From contig NZ_JAIUCZ020000019.1 in assembly GCF_020176955.2 (NCBI RefSeq), positions 30,033 through 94,032 of the forward strand: a stretch of 64,000 nt of DNA. Direction: 5' to 3'. Positions 17,535-25,067 of this stretch are shown here, one piece after another. The notes under the pieces were generated by a model that was not told the origin of the DNA, did no database searches, and was given only the letters and a program-made list of their open reading frames with translations. The position numbers were made by a program, and so were the translations under genes. Numbering within the stretch: the stretch's first letter is position 1; each line of letters opens with the position of its first letter. This DNA comes from Nocardia sp. alder85J. Its GTDB lineage: Bacteria; Actinomycetota; Actinomycetes; Mycobacteriales; Mycobacteriaceae.

Positions 17535-18449
17535 TCACCGGCTCCTGCCGAGGCTGAAGTCCAGTACCGCGGAATCGAATTCGCCGTACCGGTCGTACTG
17601 CACCAGCTCTTCCAGCCGGCCGCGCGACGACATCCGATCGATGAGCTCCGATTGCGTACCCTGCGCGAACATTTCGCGCAGTCCGCGCTCCGCGGCCCCC
17701 AGCGCCAGCCGCAGCGTGGTGAGCGGATAGATGACCGCGTTGTAGCCCATGGCCTCCAGCGTGGCCGCCGGGATCAGCTCCGACTTGCCGAACTCGGTCA
17801 TGTTGGCCAGCAACGGAACCGGGACCGCCGCCCGGAACCGCTCGAATTCGGCGCGGGTGCGCAGCGCCTCGACGAAGATCAGATCGGCCCCGGCGTCGAC
17901 ATACGCCAGCGCCCGCGCCACCGCGGCATCGATGCCCTCGATATCGGCGGCGTCGGTGCGAGCGCAGACCACGAAGTTCGGGTCCCGGCGCGCAGTGACG
18001 GCCGCGCGCACTCGCCGCACCATCTCGTCGACCGGCACCACGGCCTTGCCTGCGAGGTGCCCGCAGCGCTTCGGATTCACCTGATCCTCCACGTGACAGC
18101 CCGCGATGCCGGCATCCTCCAGCAGGGTCACCGTGCGCGCGGCATTCATCGGCTCACCGAAACCGGTGTCCGCGTCGATCAGCACCGGCAGATCGGTGAC
18201 CCGGGCGATCTGCCCACCACGCTGGGCGATCTCGGTGAGCGTGGTCAGCCCGATATCCGGCAGCGCCAACTCCGCGGACATCATCGCCCCGGAGACGTAC
18301 ACCCCCTCGAAACCGATCTCCTGGATCAGCCTGGCCACCAACGGATTGAAGGCGCCGGGAAACCGCTGGATCCGGCCGGAGCCGAGTCCAGCCCGGAAGG
18401 CGGCACGTTTGTCGGAGGCGGACGTGGCGGCGGCGAGCAGGCCGGTCAT
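17535..18449 (-). CDS. prpB: 2-methylisocitrate lyase
   Basis: 304 residues, normal for PrpB. It cleaves 2-methylisocitrate to pyruvate and succinate in propionyl-CoA detoxification. Motifs are FPGAFNPLVARLI near the N-terminus, VLIDADTGFGEP for metal binding, the catalytic-cysteine loop KRCGHL, and CARTDA further on. The ATG at 18449 is preceded by a GGGATTGCTCC context with a modest Shine-Dalgarno. No prpD is adjacent and prpC is reduced to a fragment, so the enzyme may depend on other copies elsewhere or be a relic. Confidence 0.92.
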   Translation of the reverse strand: MTGLLAAATSASDKRAAFRAGLGSGRIQRFPGAFNPLVARLIQEIGFEGVYVSGAMMSAELALPDIGLTTLTEIAQRGGQIARVTDLPVLIDADTGFGEPMNAARTVTLLEDAGIAGCHVEDQVNPKRCGHLAGKAVVPVDEMVRRVRAAVTARRDPNFVVCARTDAADIEGIDAAVARALAYVDAGADLIFVEALRTRAEFERFRAAVPVPLLANMTEFGKSELIPAATLEAMGYNAVIYPLTTLRLALGAAERGLREMFAQGTQSELIDRMSSRGRLEELVQYDRYGEFDSAVLDFSLGRSR

Positions 18450-18592
18450 CGGAGCAATCCCTTCGGCAGGCACGGCGCTCGAGCGAGCACCTCCCCGGAT
18501 TCGACCATGCCGCGCGCCGACCGCGCGAAACTTCGTGACGCACCGCTCCCGGGCGAACGGCCGGGCCAGAGCCACGACACAGCGGCTGTGGC

Positions 18593-19183
18593 TCAGCGGA
18601 AGTCGGCGGCGTGGTCGCGGGCCCAGCTGTCGAAGGTCGCCGCGGGGCGGCCCAGCACCTCGAGGGTCGCATCGACATCCCGTTCGGCGGGCAGTCCCGG
18701 CACCGTGCCCTGCGTCGCGAGCAGCCGGTCGACCAGGGCGGCGGGCAGTTGGGTGAGCTGCTCGGCACGATAGGTATCGATGTCGACCTGCTCGAGCCGC
18801 ACCGGCTCGCCGAGTGCGGCGGCGATCGCGGCCACCTGGTCGCGCACGGTCACCGGGCCCGCGCCGAGCACCGGGTAGGCCGCGCCGCGATGCGCGTCGT
18901 CCAGCAGCGCCCGCACCGCGACACCGGCGATATCCCGTTCGTGCACCGGGGAACTGGTGGCGTCCGGGAACGCGGTGCGCAGCACGCGATCGGTCCGGAT
19001 CGACGACCAGCGCAGCGCGTTCGTCGCGAAATAGCCCGGCCGGACGAAGGTTCGGTCCAGCCCGGCCTCGTCGAGGGCCCGCTCGACCACGGCGTGCCGC
19101 ACCGCGATCGGATTGGCTGCCGCGTCCGGCCACAGCACCGACGCCGACGACACCGGCGCGGGCACCGCCACCGCACAGGGCAA
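18593..19183 (-). pseudogene. NmrA-like NAD(P)-binding protein lacking its N-terminus
   Basis: The 196-codon frame matches the second half of NAD(P)H-binding SDR a5/NmrA proteins: NPIAVRHAVVERALDEAGLD, TFVRPGYFATNALRW, and VHERDIAGVAVRALLDD. The first 80 to 90 residues, including the GxxGxxG dinucleotide-binding loop, are absent, and no start with a good ribosome site exists (TTG at 19183 only). Upstream sequence in all frames does not restore them. I regard it as truncated, with no cofactor binding expected. Confidence 0.65.
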
Positions 19184-19282
19184 CCATGACGATCGCCGCG
19201 GCCGACACCATCGACTCGGCGCTGTGGGATGCCGTGCCGACCGGTTCCGGCATCCACCACCGGACCACCGCGGGCGGGCGGT

Positions 19283-20122
19283 TCAGCGCCCGTCCACGCC
19301 GGTGAGGAATACCGGCCAGCCGATCTCGGTGCGCCACTTCGCCGTATCGGCGGTGTCGCGCAGACCGACCAGGTAGTACTCGCGGATGGGTCCGGGGATG
19401 CCGAGGGTGTGCCGGGCCACGTAACCCGCGAGGGCCGCGTAGGCGCGATCGGCGCCGTCCGGAGCCCCGCGGTGTACGCCGATCGCCAGTTCGGCCGCGG
19501 GCACGGTGACCGGACGCACCCGGCCGACGGGGTGCACCGCCTCCGCGCACGGGACGAAAACCGTTGCTGTGCCACGATGTTCGGTGAACACCTCGTCGGC
19601 GTAGATCCCACCCGCCGGGCCCGTGGCGGTCATCCGCTGTGCGGCCACCGTCGCGTGCAACTCGCCGAGCGCGCCCTGCAACCAGGCGGCACTGTCGGCG
19701 GCGGCGACGATCTCGGTGATCCCGGCGCCGGACACCTCGGGCACGGAACGCAATTCGACGGCGTCGTCGCCGGATGTGCCGGGCGCCAGCAGATCACGCA
19801 GTTCGTCGACGGCCCGCTGGGTGCGGCCGAGTTGTTCCTGTAGCCGGTCCAGATGCGCCACGATCCGCTCGTTGCGGGTGTACGGATCGGGTGTCGCGAG
19901 CACCGCCTGGATCTCCTCCAACGGCATGTCCAGCCGCCGGAACCGCCGCACCACCTGGGCGACGGCCAATTGATCGGTGGTGTAGCGCCGATAGCCGGTG
20001 TGCGGGTCGACCGCCGCCGGCGCCAGCAGGCCGATCCGGTGGTAGTGCCGCAGCGTCTTGACGGTGAGGTGGCTGGCCCGGGAGAAGTCGCCGATGGACA
20101 GGTAGGCGGTCATGCCTGCCAT
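19283..20122 (-). CDS. MerR-family regulator with GyrI-like effector domain (BmrR type)
   Basis: 279 residues. The winged HTH is LSIGDFSRASHLTVKTLRHY followed by YHRIGLLAPAAVDPHTGYRRY, then a coiled dimerisation helix (RLQEQLGRTQRAVDELRD) and a C-terminal GyrI-like ligand-binding domain (about 125-279). BmrR-type proteins sense bulky cationic or aromatic compounds and twist the promoter to activate it. I chose ATG 20122 because GGGAGG sits 7 bases upstream; ATG 20111-20113 is the alternative. It is divergent from a SnoaL-like gene, its probable target, with a candidate operator in the 113-base gap. Confidence 0.85.
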   Translation of the reverse strand: MAGMTAYLSIGDFSRASHLTVKTLRHYHRIGLLAPAAVDPHTGYRRYTTDQLAVAQVVRRFRRLDMPLEEIQAVLATPDPYTRNERIVAHLDRLQEQLGRTQRAVDELRDLLAPGTSGDDAVELRSVPEVSGAGITEIVAAADSAAWLQGALGELHATVAAQRMTATGPAGGIYADEVFTEHRGTATVFVPCAEAVHPVGRVRPVTVPAAELAIGVHRGAPDGADRAYAALAGYVARHTLGIPGPIREYYLVGLRDTADTAKWRTEIGWPVFLTGVDGR

Positions 20123-20128
20123 TCTCGG

Positions 20129-20149
20129 GCCTCCCCCTACAGGAGAGTC
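20129..20149. promoter_or_regulatory. Candidate MerR operator
   Basis: GCCTCCCCCTACAGGAGAGTC is an imperfect dyad (CCTCCCC / AGGAGAG) of the kind bound by actinobacterial MerR activators. It lies immediately upstream of the merR-like start, overlapping its ribosome site, so it would be autoregulatory. Position and symmetry are the only evidence. Confidence 0.4.
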
Positions 20150-20235
20150 CCGCCCGGAATTCCGGTTGACCGTCCGGTGACGGCAGCCGCGAACGTGGTG
20201 ACAGCGACCCGCCGGGCCGCGGAAAGGATTCCGCC

Positions 20236-20631
20236 ATGACCACCACCAGCCCCACCGACACCATCGTCATCGCCGACCGCTACACCGCCGTGTGGAACGA
20301 GCCCGATGCGGCGGCCCGACGCGTGGCCGTCGCCGAACTGTGGACCGCCGACGGCGTCGAGTACGTCGAGGGCAGCAGGTTCACCGGACCCGACGAACTC
20401 GATCGACGGGTCGCCCACGCCTACTCCGAATTCGTGGGCAGCGGAAAGTATCTCGCCACCCACGCCGACGATGTCCGCCGCCACGGCGACATCGTCACCT
20501 GCACCATCCAGCTGGTCGATCCGACGACCCACGAGATCGCCTGGGCCGCACGCGTTTTCCTGGTCCTCGATGCCGACGGCCGGATCCGCGAAGACTACCA
20601 GCTGACCGTCCGGCCACTGCCGGCCGTCTGA
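20236..20631 (+). CDS. SnoaL/NTF2-like protein
   Basis: 131 residues with the cone-shaped NTF2-like pattern: helix IVIADRYTAVWNEPDAAAR, then AELWTADGVEYVEGSRFTGP, and strands DIVTCTIQLVD and IAWAARVFLVLDADGRIREDYQ. Members are ketosteroid-isomerase- or hydrolase-like, or purely ligand-binding; no catalytic assignment can be made. AAAGGA sits upstream of the ATG. The divergent MerR protein probably controls it. Confidence 0.75.
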   Translation: MTTTSPTDTIVIADRYTAVWNEPDAAARRVAVAELWTADGVEYVEGSRFTGPDELDRRVAHAYSEFVGSGKYLATHADDVRRHGDIVTCTIQLVDPTTHEIAWAARVFLVLDADGRIREDYQLTVRPLPAV

Positions 20632-20641
20632 TCGGCGGCGC

Positions 20642-21148
20642 TCACGGCCGGTGACCCGCCGTGAGCTCCGCCACGGCTCGCAGTCGCAGGGCCGGCGCAT
20701 CCGCCGCCGGTTCCTGCGCCGCGGTCGGCCGCAGCAGGAAACCCACATGGTCCCCGAAATCGTCGCGCCGCAGGATCTCACCGGTGAACCAGCCGGTCGC
20801 GGTGGCGAGGATCGGCAGCCCGTGCGGCCCCTCCCGCCACTCGCAGTGCTCGAATTTGTCCATCTCCGAACCGGTTTCGGCACCGAACAACTGGGCCAGC
20901 GCCACCGCGTCCGTACCGAGCAGATGGACCGCCAGATGACCGGCCCGCAACGCCACCCGATAGGTGTGGTTCTCCTTCGACAGGCAGGCCAGGAACCGCC
21001 GCGGCTCGATACTCGCCTGCGTCCCGAAGCCGACCAGGCAACCCGCCCGGTTCCCGTCCGCGACCGTGGTGACGATCCACATCGGCGCGTCGGCCCCCGC
21101 GATCACACGATCGAAGGCGCTGTCGGTATCGGGAGCACTGCTCGGCAT
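20642..21148 (-). CDS. Flavin reductase-like (FMN-binding split barrel) protein
   Basis: 168 residues. MWIVTTVADGNRAGCLVGFG, then ACLSKENHTYRVALRAGHLAV and FGAETGSEMDKFEHCEW, are the usual FMN-binding segments of the flavin reductase domain (DIM6/NTAB). Such enzymes supply reduced flavin to monooxygenases, or reduce other substrates with NAD(P)H. No partner monooxygenase is adjacent. The ATG at 21148 was chosen because the domain begins a few residues later. Confidence 0.82.
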   Translation of the reverse strand: MPSSAPDTDSAFDRVIAGADAPMWIVTTVADGNRAGCLVGFGTQASIEPRRFLACLSKENHTYRVALRAGHLAVHLLGTDAVALAQLFGAETGSEMDKFEHCEWREGPHGLPILATATGWFTGEILRRDDFGDHVGFLLRPTAAQEPAADAPALRLRAVAELTAGHRP

Positions 21149-21388
21149 GAGGACCTTCCGGGACGGCGACGCGGCGCACCCAGGGTAATCGGACAGTCGC
21201 GGCTTCGATCGGCATGCGCGCGGGTGTCGGAATACCCGCACCGACTGTTTCCACCGCCGGGAAACGACGGCACCGGACCGATCGGTCCGATCCCGTTGAC
21301 CAGCAACGATCTTGGATGAACCGACGGGAAACGGAACACTTCCGTTCGGCCACCGGGCGCGCAACGGCCGGATGGGATTGAATGGGGT

Positions 21389-22063
21389 GTGCGGACCCAG
21401 TATCACGAGAACCTGCAGGCCCTCGCCGATTTGTTGCATGCGATGTGCCTGCGCGACCGGGATGTCGTCGCCGCTGCCACCGATGCGCTGCTGACCGCCG
21501 ACCTGCAGAAGTCCGAGGCCGCGATAGACCTCGGCCAGGAGATCGACGTCATGCACCAGGACGCCGAGCGGGAGGCGGTGCGGCTGCTCGCCCTACAGGC
21601 GCCCGTCGCCGGCGAACTGCGGCAGGTGGTCACCGCGATCCAGCTGACCGGCAATCTGAAACGCATGGCCGCACTCGCCACCCACATCGCCGCCGCGGCC
21701 CGCCGCCGCCACCCCGAATTCGTGGTGCCGGATCCGGCCCGGCCGGTGATCGCGGGGCTCGGCGCCGCCGCCGTCGCGATCGCCGACAGCGCCGCCGCCG
21801 CCCTGGCCTCCGGCGATCCGGAGGCCGCCGCGGGTCTCGACGGGCAGGACGACACCGTCGACCGGCTGCACGAACAGCTGCTGGCCACCGTGCTGGACCC
21901 GGACTGGGCCTACGGCATCACCACCGCCGTCGACATCACCCTGCTCGGCCGCTACTACGAACGCTTCGCCGACAACGCGGTGGAGGTGGGCCGCCGTACC
22001 ATCTTCCTCACCACCGGCGAGACCGCCGACCAATGGATACCCACCGATCGGACCGGCCGCTAG
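21389..22063 (+). CDS. phoU: PhoU-family phosphate signalling protein
   Basis: 224 residues made of two three-helix PhoU repeats: YHENLQALADLLHAMCLRD and IDLGQEIDVMHQDAEREAVR (with the E-x-x-x-D metal region), then TVDRLHEQLLATVLD and DITLLGRYYERFADNAVEVG. PhoU proteins damp PhoR-PhoB signalling and the Pst transporter. No pst or phoBR gene is nearby; a free-standing copy is usual in actinomycetes. The start is GTG at 21389 after a GGGG-rich site. It is followed after 39 bases by the large STAND NTPase gene on the same strand. Confidence 0.85.
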   Translation: MRTQYHENLQALADLLHAMCLRDRDVVAAATDALLTADLQKSEAAIDLGQEIDVMHQDAEREAVRLLALQAPVAGELRQVVTAIQLTGNLKRMAALATHIAAAARRRHPEFVVPDPARPVIAGLGAAAVAIADSAAAALASGDPEAAAGLDGQDDTVDRLHEQLLATVLDPDWAYGITTAVDITLLGRYYERFADNAVEVGRRTIFLTTGETADQWIPTDRTGR

Positions 22064-22102
22064 GACTGTCACCGGTACGGTTGGCACCGGTAACCTTTCA
22101 AG

Positions 22103-24754
22103 ATGGCAACGAACTCCGTGCCGGAGCGGCGAGGCGAGATCGCTTCCGCGCGTGCCGTGTTCGCTGCCCGTTTGACGGAACTGTATGCCGCGGCCGGTAA
22201 TCCACCGTTGCATCGGGTCGCGGCCGCCGCCGACGAGCGAGCGCGAGCCGCGCGGCCGGCCGGGCGGCACAGCGGTGTACCGGTGCAGCGCATCAGCGAT
22301 TGGCGGGCCGGGCGCAACGTCCCCGCCCGCTTCGAGACCTTCGAGCCGGTGCTGCTGACCCTCGTCGACCTGGCCACCGCGAGATCCGGTGCCGTCGCGG
22401 CCGAATTGGTGCGGCGCTCGGCATGGATACAGTGCTGGGACGCCGCACGCGCGGAGCCCGATACCGGCGGCGGCCGGCCCCGGCCCGCGGTGAACACGGT
22501 GCTGCGCCGCGATGTCGGCGTATTCGTCGGCCGCGAACGGGAATTGGCCGCGATCTTGCGCGCGATGGAGGCCGCGAGCGGTGCGCCGGTCCACACCGTC
22601 GACGGCATGGCCGGCGCCGGCAAGACAGCCCTGGCCACCCGCGCGGCGCATCTGCTGGCGGATCGTTTCCCGGACGGCCGGTTCTTCGTCGCGCTCGACG
22701 CCCACACTCCCGGGCGGCCGGTCGTCACCGCCTTCGACGCGCTGGGGACGCTGCTGGGCAATCTCGGCATCGATCCCGCGCACATCCCGCCGACGGTCGA
22801 GGGCCGCCGCGATCTGTGGCAGGGCTGGGCCGCGAGCCGCCGGGTGCTGCTGATCCTCGACGACGCCCGCGACGCCGCGCAGGTGGAACCGCTGATCCCG
22901 GCCGGACCGCACTGCTCGGCCCTGATCACCAGCCGCCGCCGGATGATGGATCTCGATGGCGCCGTGCCGATTTCGCTGGGCAGCCTGGATCCGGCCGAGG
23001 CGGCGGACCTGTTCCGGGTCGCCGCGGGCCGGGCCGCGGCCGGCCCGGAGGCCGACGCGGTCGCCACCCTCACCCGGCTGTGCGGGCAGCTGCCGCTGGC
23101 GATCGTGCTGCTGGCGGGCCGCCTCGCCCACCACCGGGCCTGGAGTGTCACCGATCTCGCTACGGAGCTCGCCGCCGCCCGGCACCGGCTCGGCGAGTTG
23201 CAGGCCGGGGATCGGGCCGTGCGCGCGGCCTTCACCACCTCGTATGCCGACCTGCCGCCCGGTCGCCGGCTGCTGCTGCGCCGCATGAGCCTGCATCCCG
23301 GCGCCGATCTGGACGCCTGGGCCGCGGGTGCGCTCACGGACCTGCCGACGGCCGAGAGCCGGCGTGAACTGGATGCGCTGTACACCGACAATCTGGTGCA
23401 GGAGACCGCACCGGGCCGCTACCGGCTGCACGATCTGATCCGCGAGTTCGGCCGCGAACTCGCCGAGGCGGATCCGCCTGCGGACAATCGGCGCGCCCTG
23501 CACCGGCTGCTGGACTACTACCGTGCCACCGGCGCGGGCGCCGACCGGCGGCTGTCACCACCGCCGCGGCCACCGGCCCGCATCGACGTGGCGGGGACCG
23601 ACCCGGCGCCGGTCCGGGAATTCGCCGACCAGGCGGCGGCGGTCGGCTGGCTGCGCCTCGAACGCGCCAACCTGTTGTCCTGCGCGGACCACGCGAGCGG
23701 TCACGACCCGGCGCGCGCGATCGAGTTGATCGAGGTGCTGGCGGGACTGCTGGAACGCGACGGGCCGTGGCCGCTGGCGCGGCAGCTGTTCCAGCGCACC
23801 CACGACCTCGCACAACACCTGAACGACGGCTTCGGCATCGCCACGGCACTGGCCAACCTGGCCCGGATATCCCAGGTCACAGGCGAATTCACCGATGCGG
23901 GCGCCGGATATCGGGCGGCGCTGGCCCGGTACCGCGAGATCGGCGACCGCCGCGGGGAAGCGAGCATGCTGACCAATATCGGCATCGCGAGCTGGCGCGA
24001 CGGCGACCGCATCGGCGCACGCGAGGTGCTCTCGGAGGCGCTGGCCGGCCACCACGCTCTCGGTGATCCGGGTGGTGAGGCCACGACCCTGATCAATCTG
24101 GCGATCACAGTGTGGCTGCTCGGCCACCGCGCCACCGCCATGGAGTACTTCCGGACCGCCCTGACCCGCTACCGCCGGATGGCCGAGCTGACCGGTGAGG
24201 ACTCCACCGGGCTCGACAATCTCGGCATCGGCCGCTGGCTCACGGAGTACGACGCCGACGTGCCGTACTTCTATCTGGAGACGCTCGCCCTCTACCGGGA
24301 CATCGGCAACCGGCCGGGTGAGGCCAGTGTGCTCACCAATCTGGGTATCGTCCGCCACCGCACCCACCAGTACCGCGAGGCGCTCGCCCTGTTCCGTCAG
24401 GCTCTGGCCATCCACCGCGAGATCGGCAGCCGCAACGGCGAAGCCATCGTGTTGCTCAATCTCGCCGTGAGCTACCGGACGTGCGGCGAACGCGCCGAGG
24501 CCCACGAGCGATTCGAGGAAGCGCTCACCGCGTTCCGTGAATTGGGTGATCGCCGCGGCGAAGCCGAGGTCCTCACCGAGTTCGGCTTCTTCCTGCACGA
24601 AGGCGGCGACACCGGGCAGGCGCTGGCAGCCTTCACCGCCGCTGCCGACCTGGCCCTGCTGACCGGGAACGAGGCCCAGCACGCCCGCGCCCGCAGCGGT
24701 CTCGCGCTGTGCGGCGCTCCCTGGGAGATCCCGATGGACGCGGCCACCGGATAA
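22103..24754 (+). CDS. STAND NTPase: HTH-like N-terminus, NB-ARC, TPR repeats
   Basis: 883 residues. Residues 14-90 look like a helical DNA-binding or adaptor domain (VQRISDWRAGRNVPARF resembles an HTH recognition segment). NB-ARC follows: FVGRERELAAIL, Walker A GMAGAGKT (168-175), Walker B VLLILDDARD (248-257), ITSRRR and LPLAI, then a winged-helix part to about 470. Tetratricopeptide repeats fill about 560-870 (RRGEASMLTNIGI, RPGEASVLTNLGIV, RRGEAEVLTEFG units). Such AfsR/NLR-like switches couple ligand or protein sensing to NTP-driven assembly. It might be a transcription regulator or part of a defence system. No partner gene overlaps it. Confidence 0.85.
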   Translation: MATNSVPERRGEIASARAVFAARLTELYAAAGNPPLHRVAAAADERARAARPAGRHSGVPVQRISDWRAGRNVPARFETFEPVLLTLVDLATARSGAVAAELVRRSAWIQCWDAARAEPDTGGGRPRPAVNTVLRRDVGVFVGRERELAAILRAMEAASGAPVHTVDGMAGAGKTALATRAAHLLADRFPDGRFFVALDAHTPGRPVVTAFDALGTLLGNLGIDPAHIPPTVEGRRDLWQGWAASRRVLLILDDARDAAQVEPLIPAGPHCSALITSRRRMMDLDGAVPISLGSLDPAEAADLFRVAAGRAAAGPEADAVATLTRLCGQLPLAIVLLAGRLAHHRAWSVTDLATELAAARHRLGELQAGDRAVRAAFTTSYADLPPGRRLLLRRMSLHPGADLDAWAAGALTDLPTAESRRELDALYTDNLVQETAPGRYRLHDLIREFGRELAEADPPADNRRALHRLLDYYRATGAGADRRLSPPPRPPARIDVAGTDPAPVREFADQAAAVGWLRLERANLLSCADHASGHDPARAIELIEVLAGLLERDGPWPLARQLFQRTHDLAQHLNDGFGIATALANLARISQVTGEFTDAGAGYRAALARYREIGDRRGEASMLTNIGIASWRDGDRIGAREVLSEALAGHHALGDPGGEATTLINLAITVWLLGHRATAMEYFRTALTRYRRMAELTGEDSTGLDNLGIGRWLTEYDADVPYFYLETLALYRDIGNRPGEASVLTNLGIVRHRTHQYREALALFRQALAIHREIGSRNGEAIVLLNLAVSYRTCGERAEAHERFEEALTAFRELGDRRGEAEVLTEFGFFLHEGGDTGQALAAFTAAADLALLTGNEAQHARARSGLALCGAPWEIPMDAATG

Positions 24755-24769
24755 CCGGACGGTTACCGG
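24747..24769 (+). terminator. Weak hairpin at the stop of the STAND gene
   Basis: CCGGATAACC / GGTTACCGG pairs around GGAC with one bulge and overlaps the TAA stop. No T-run follows. The rest of the gap to 25067 (about 300 bases) shows no gene or motif I can support. Confidence 0.3.
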
Positions 24770-25067
24770 CGATCGACAGTCTGCGCACAGCTCACCCACA
24801 CCCATCGGCGCTTCCTGGGGTTCGACGTCGTATCGGAGATACGGCTCATGTGATGCGTCGGCACCTGTGAAGGGCCCCGCAATGCGTACCGGCAGAACGC
24901 CTCGGCAGCGCCACTCGATCCGCGCGGCCGCCATGCGCGTCCTCGGCCTCGCCTGAGCCTGCCCGCGATCCGTGCCGAGGGCCCGGCCGGACGGTCTGTG
25001 GCCTCGCTTCGTCCGATCAGCTGGTGAGGAAACCCGTTACACCACCGGCACATCGGAGCCGACTCGC

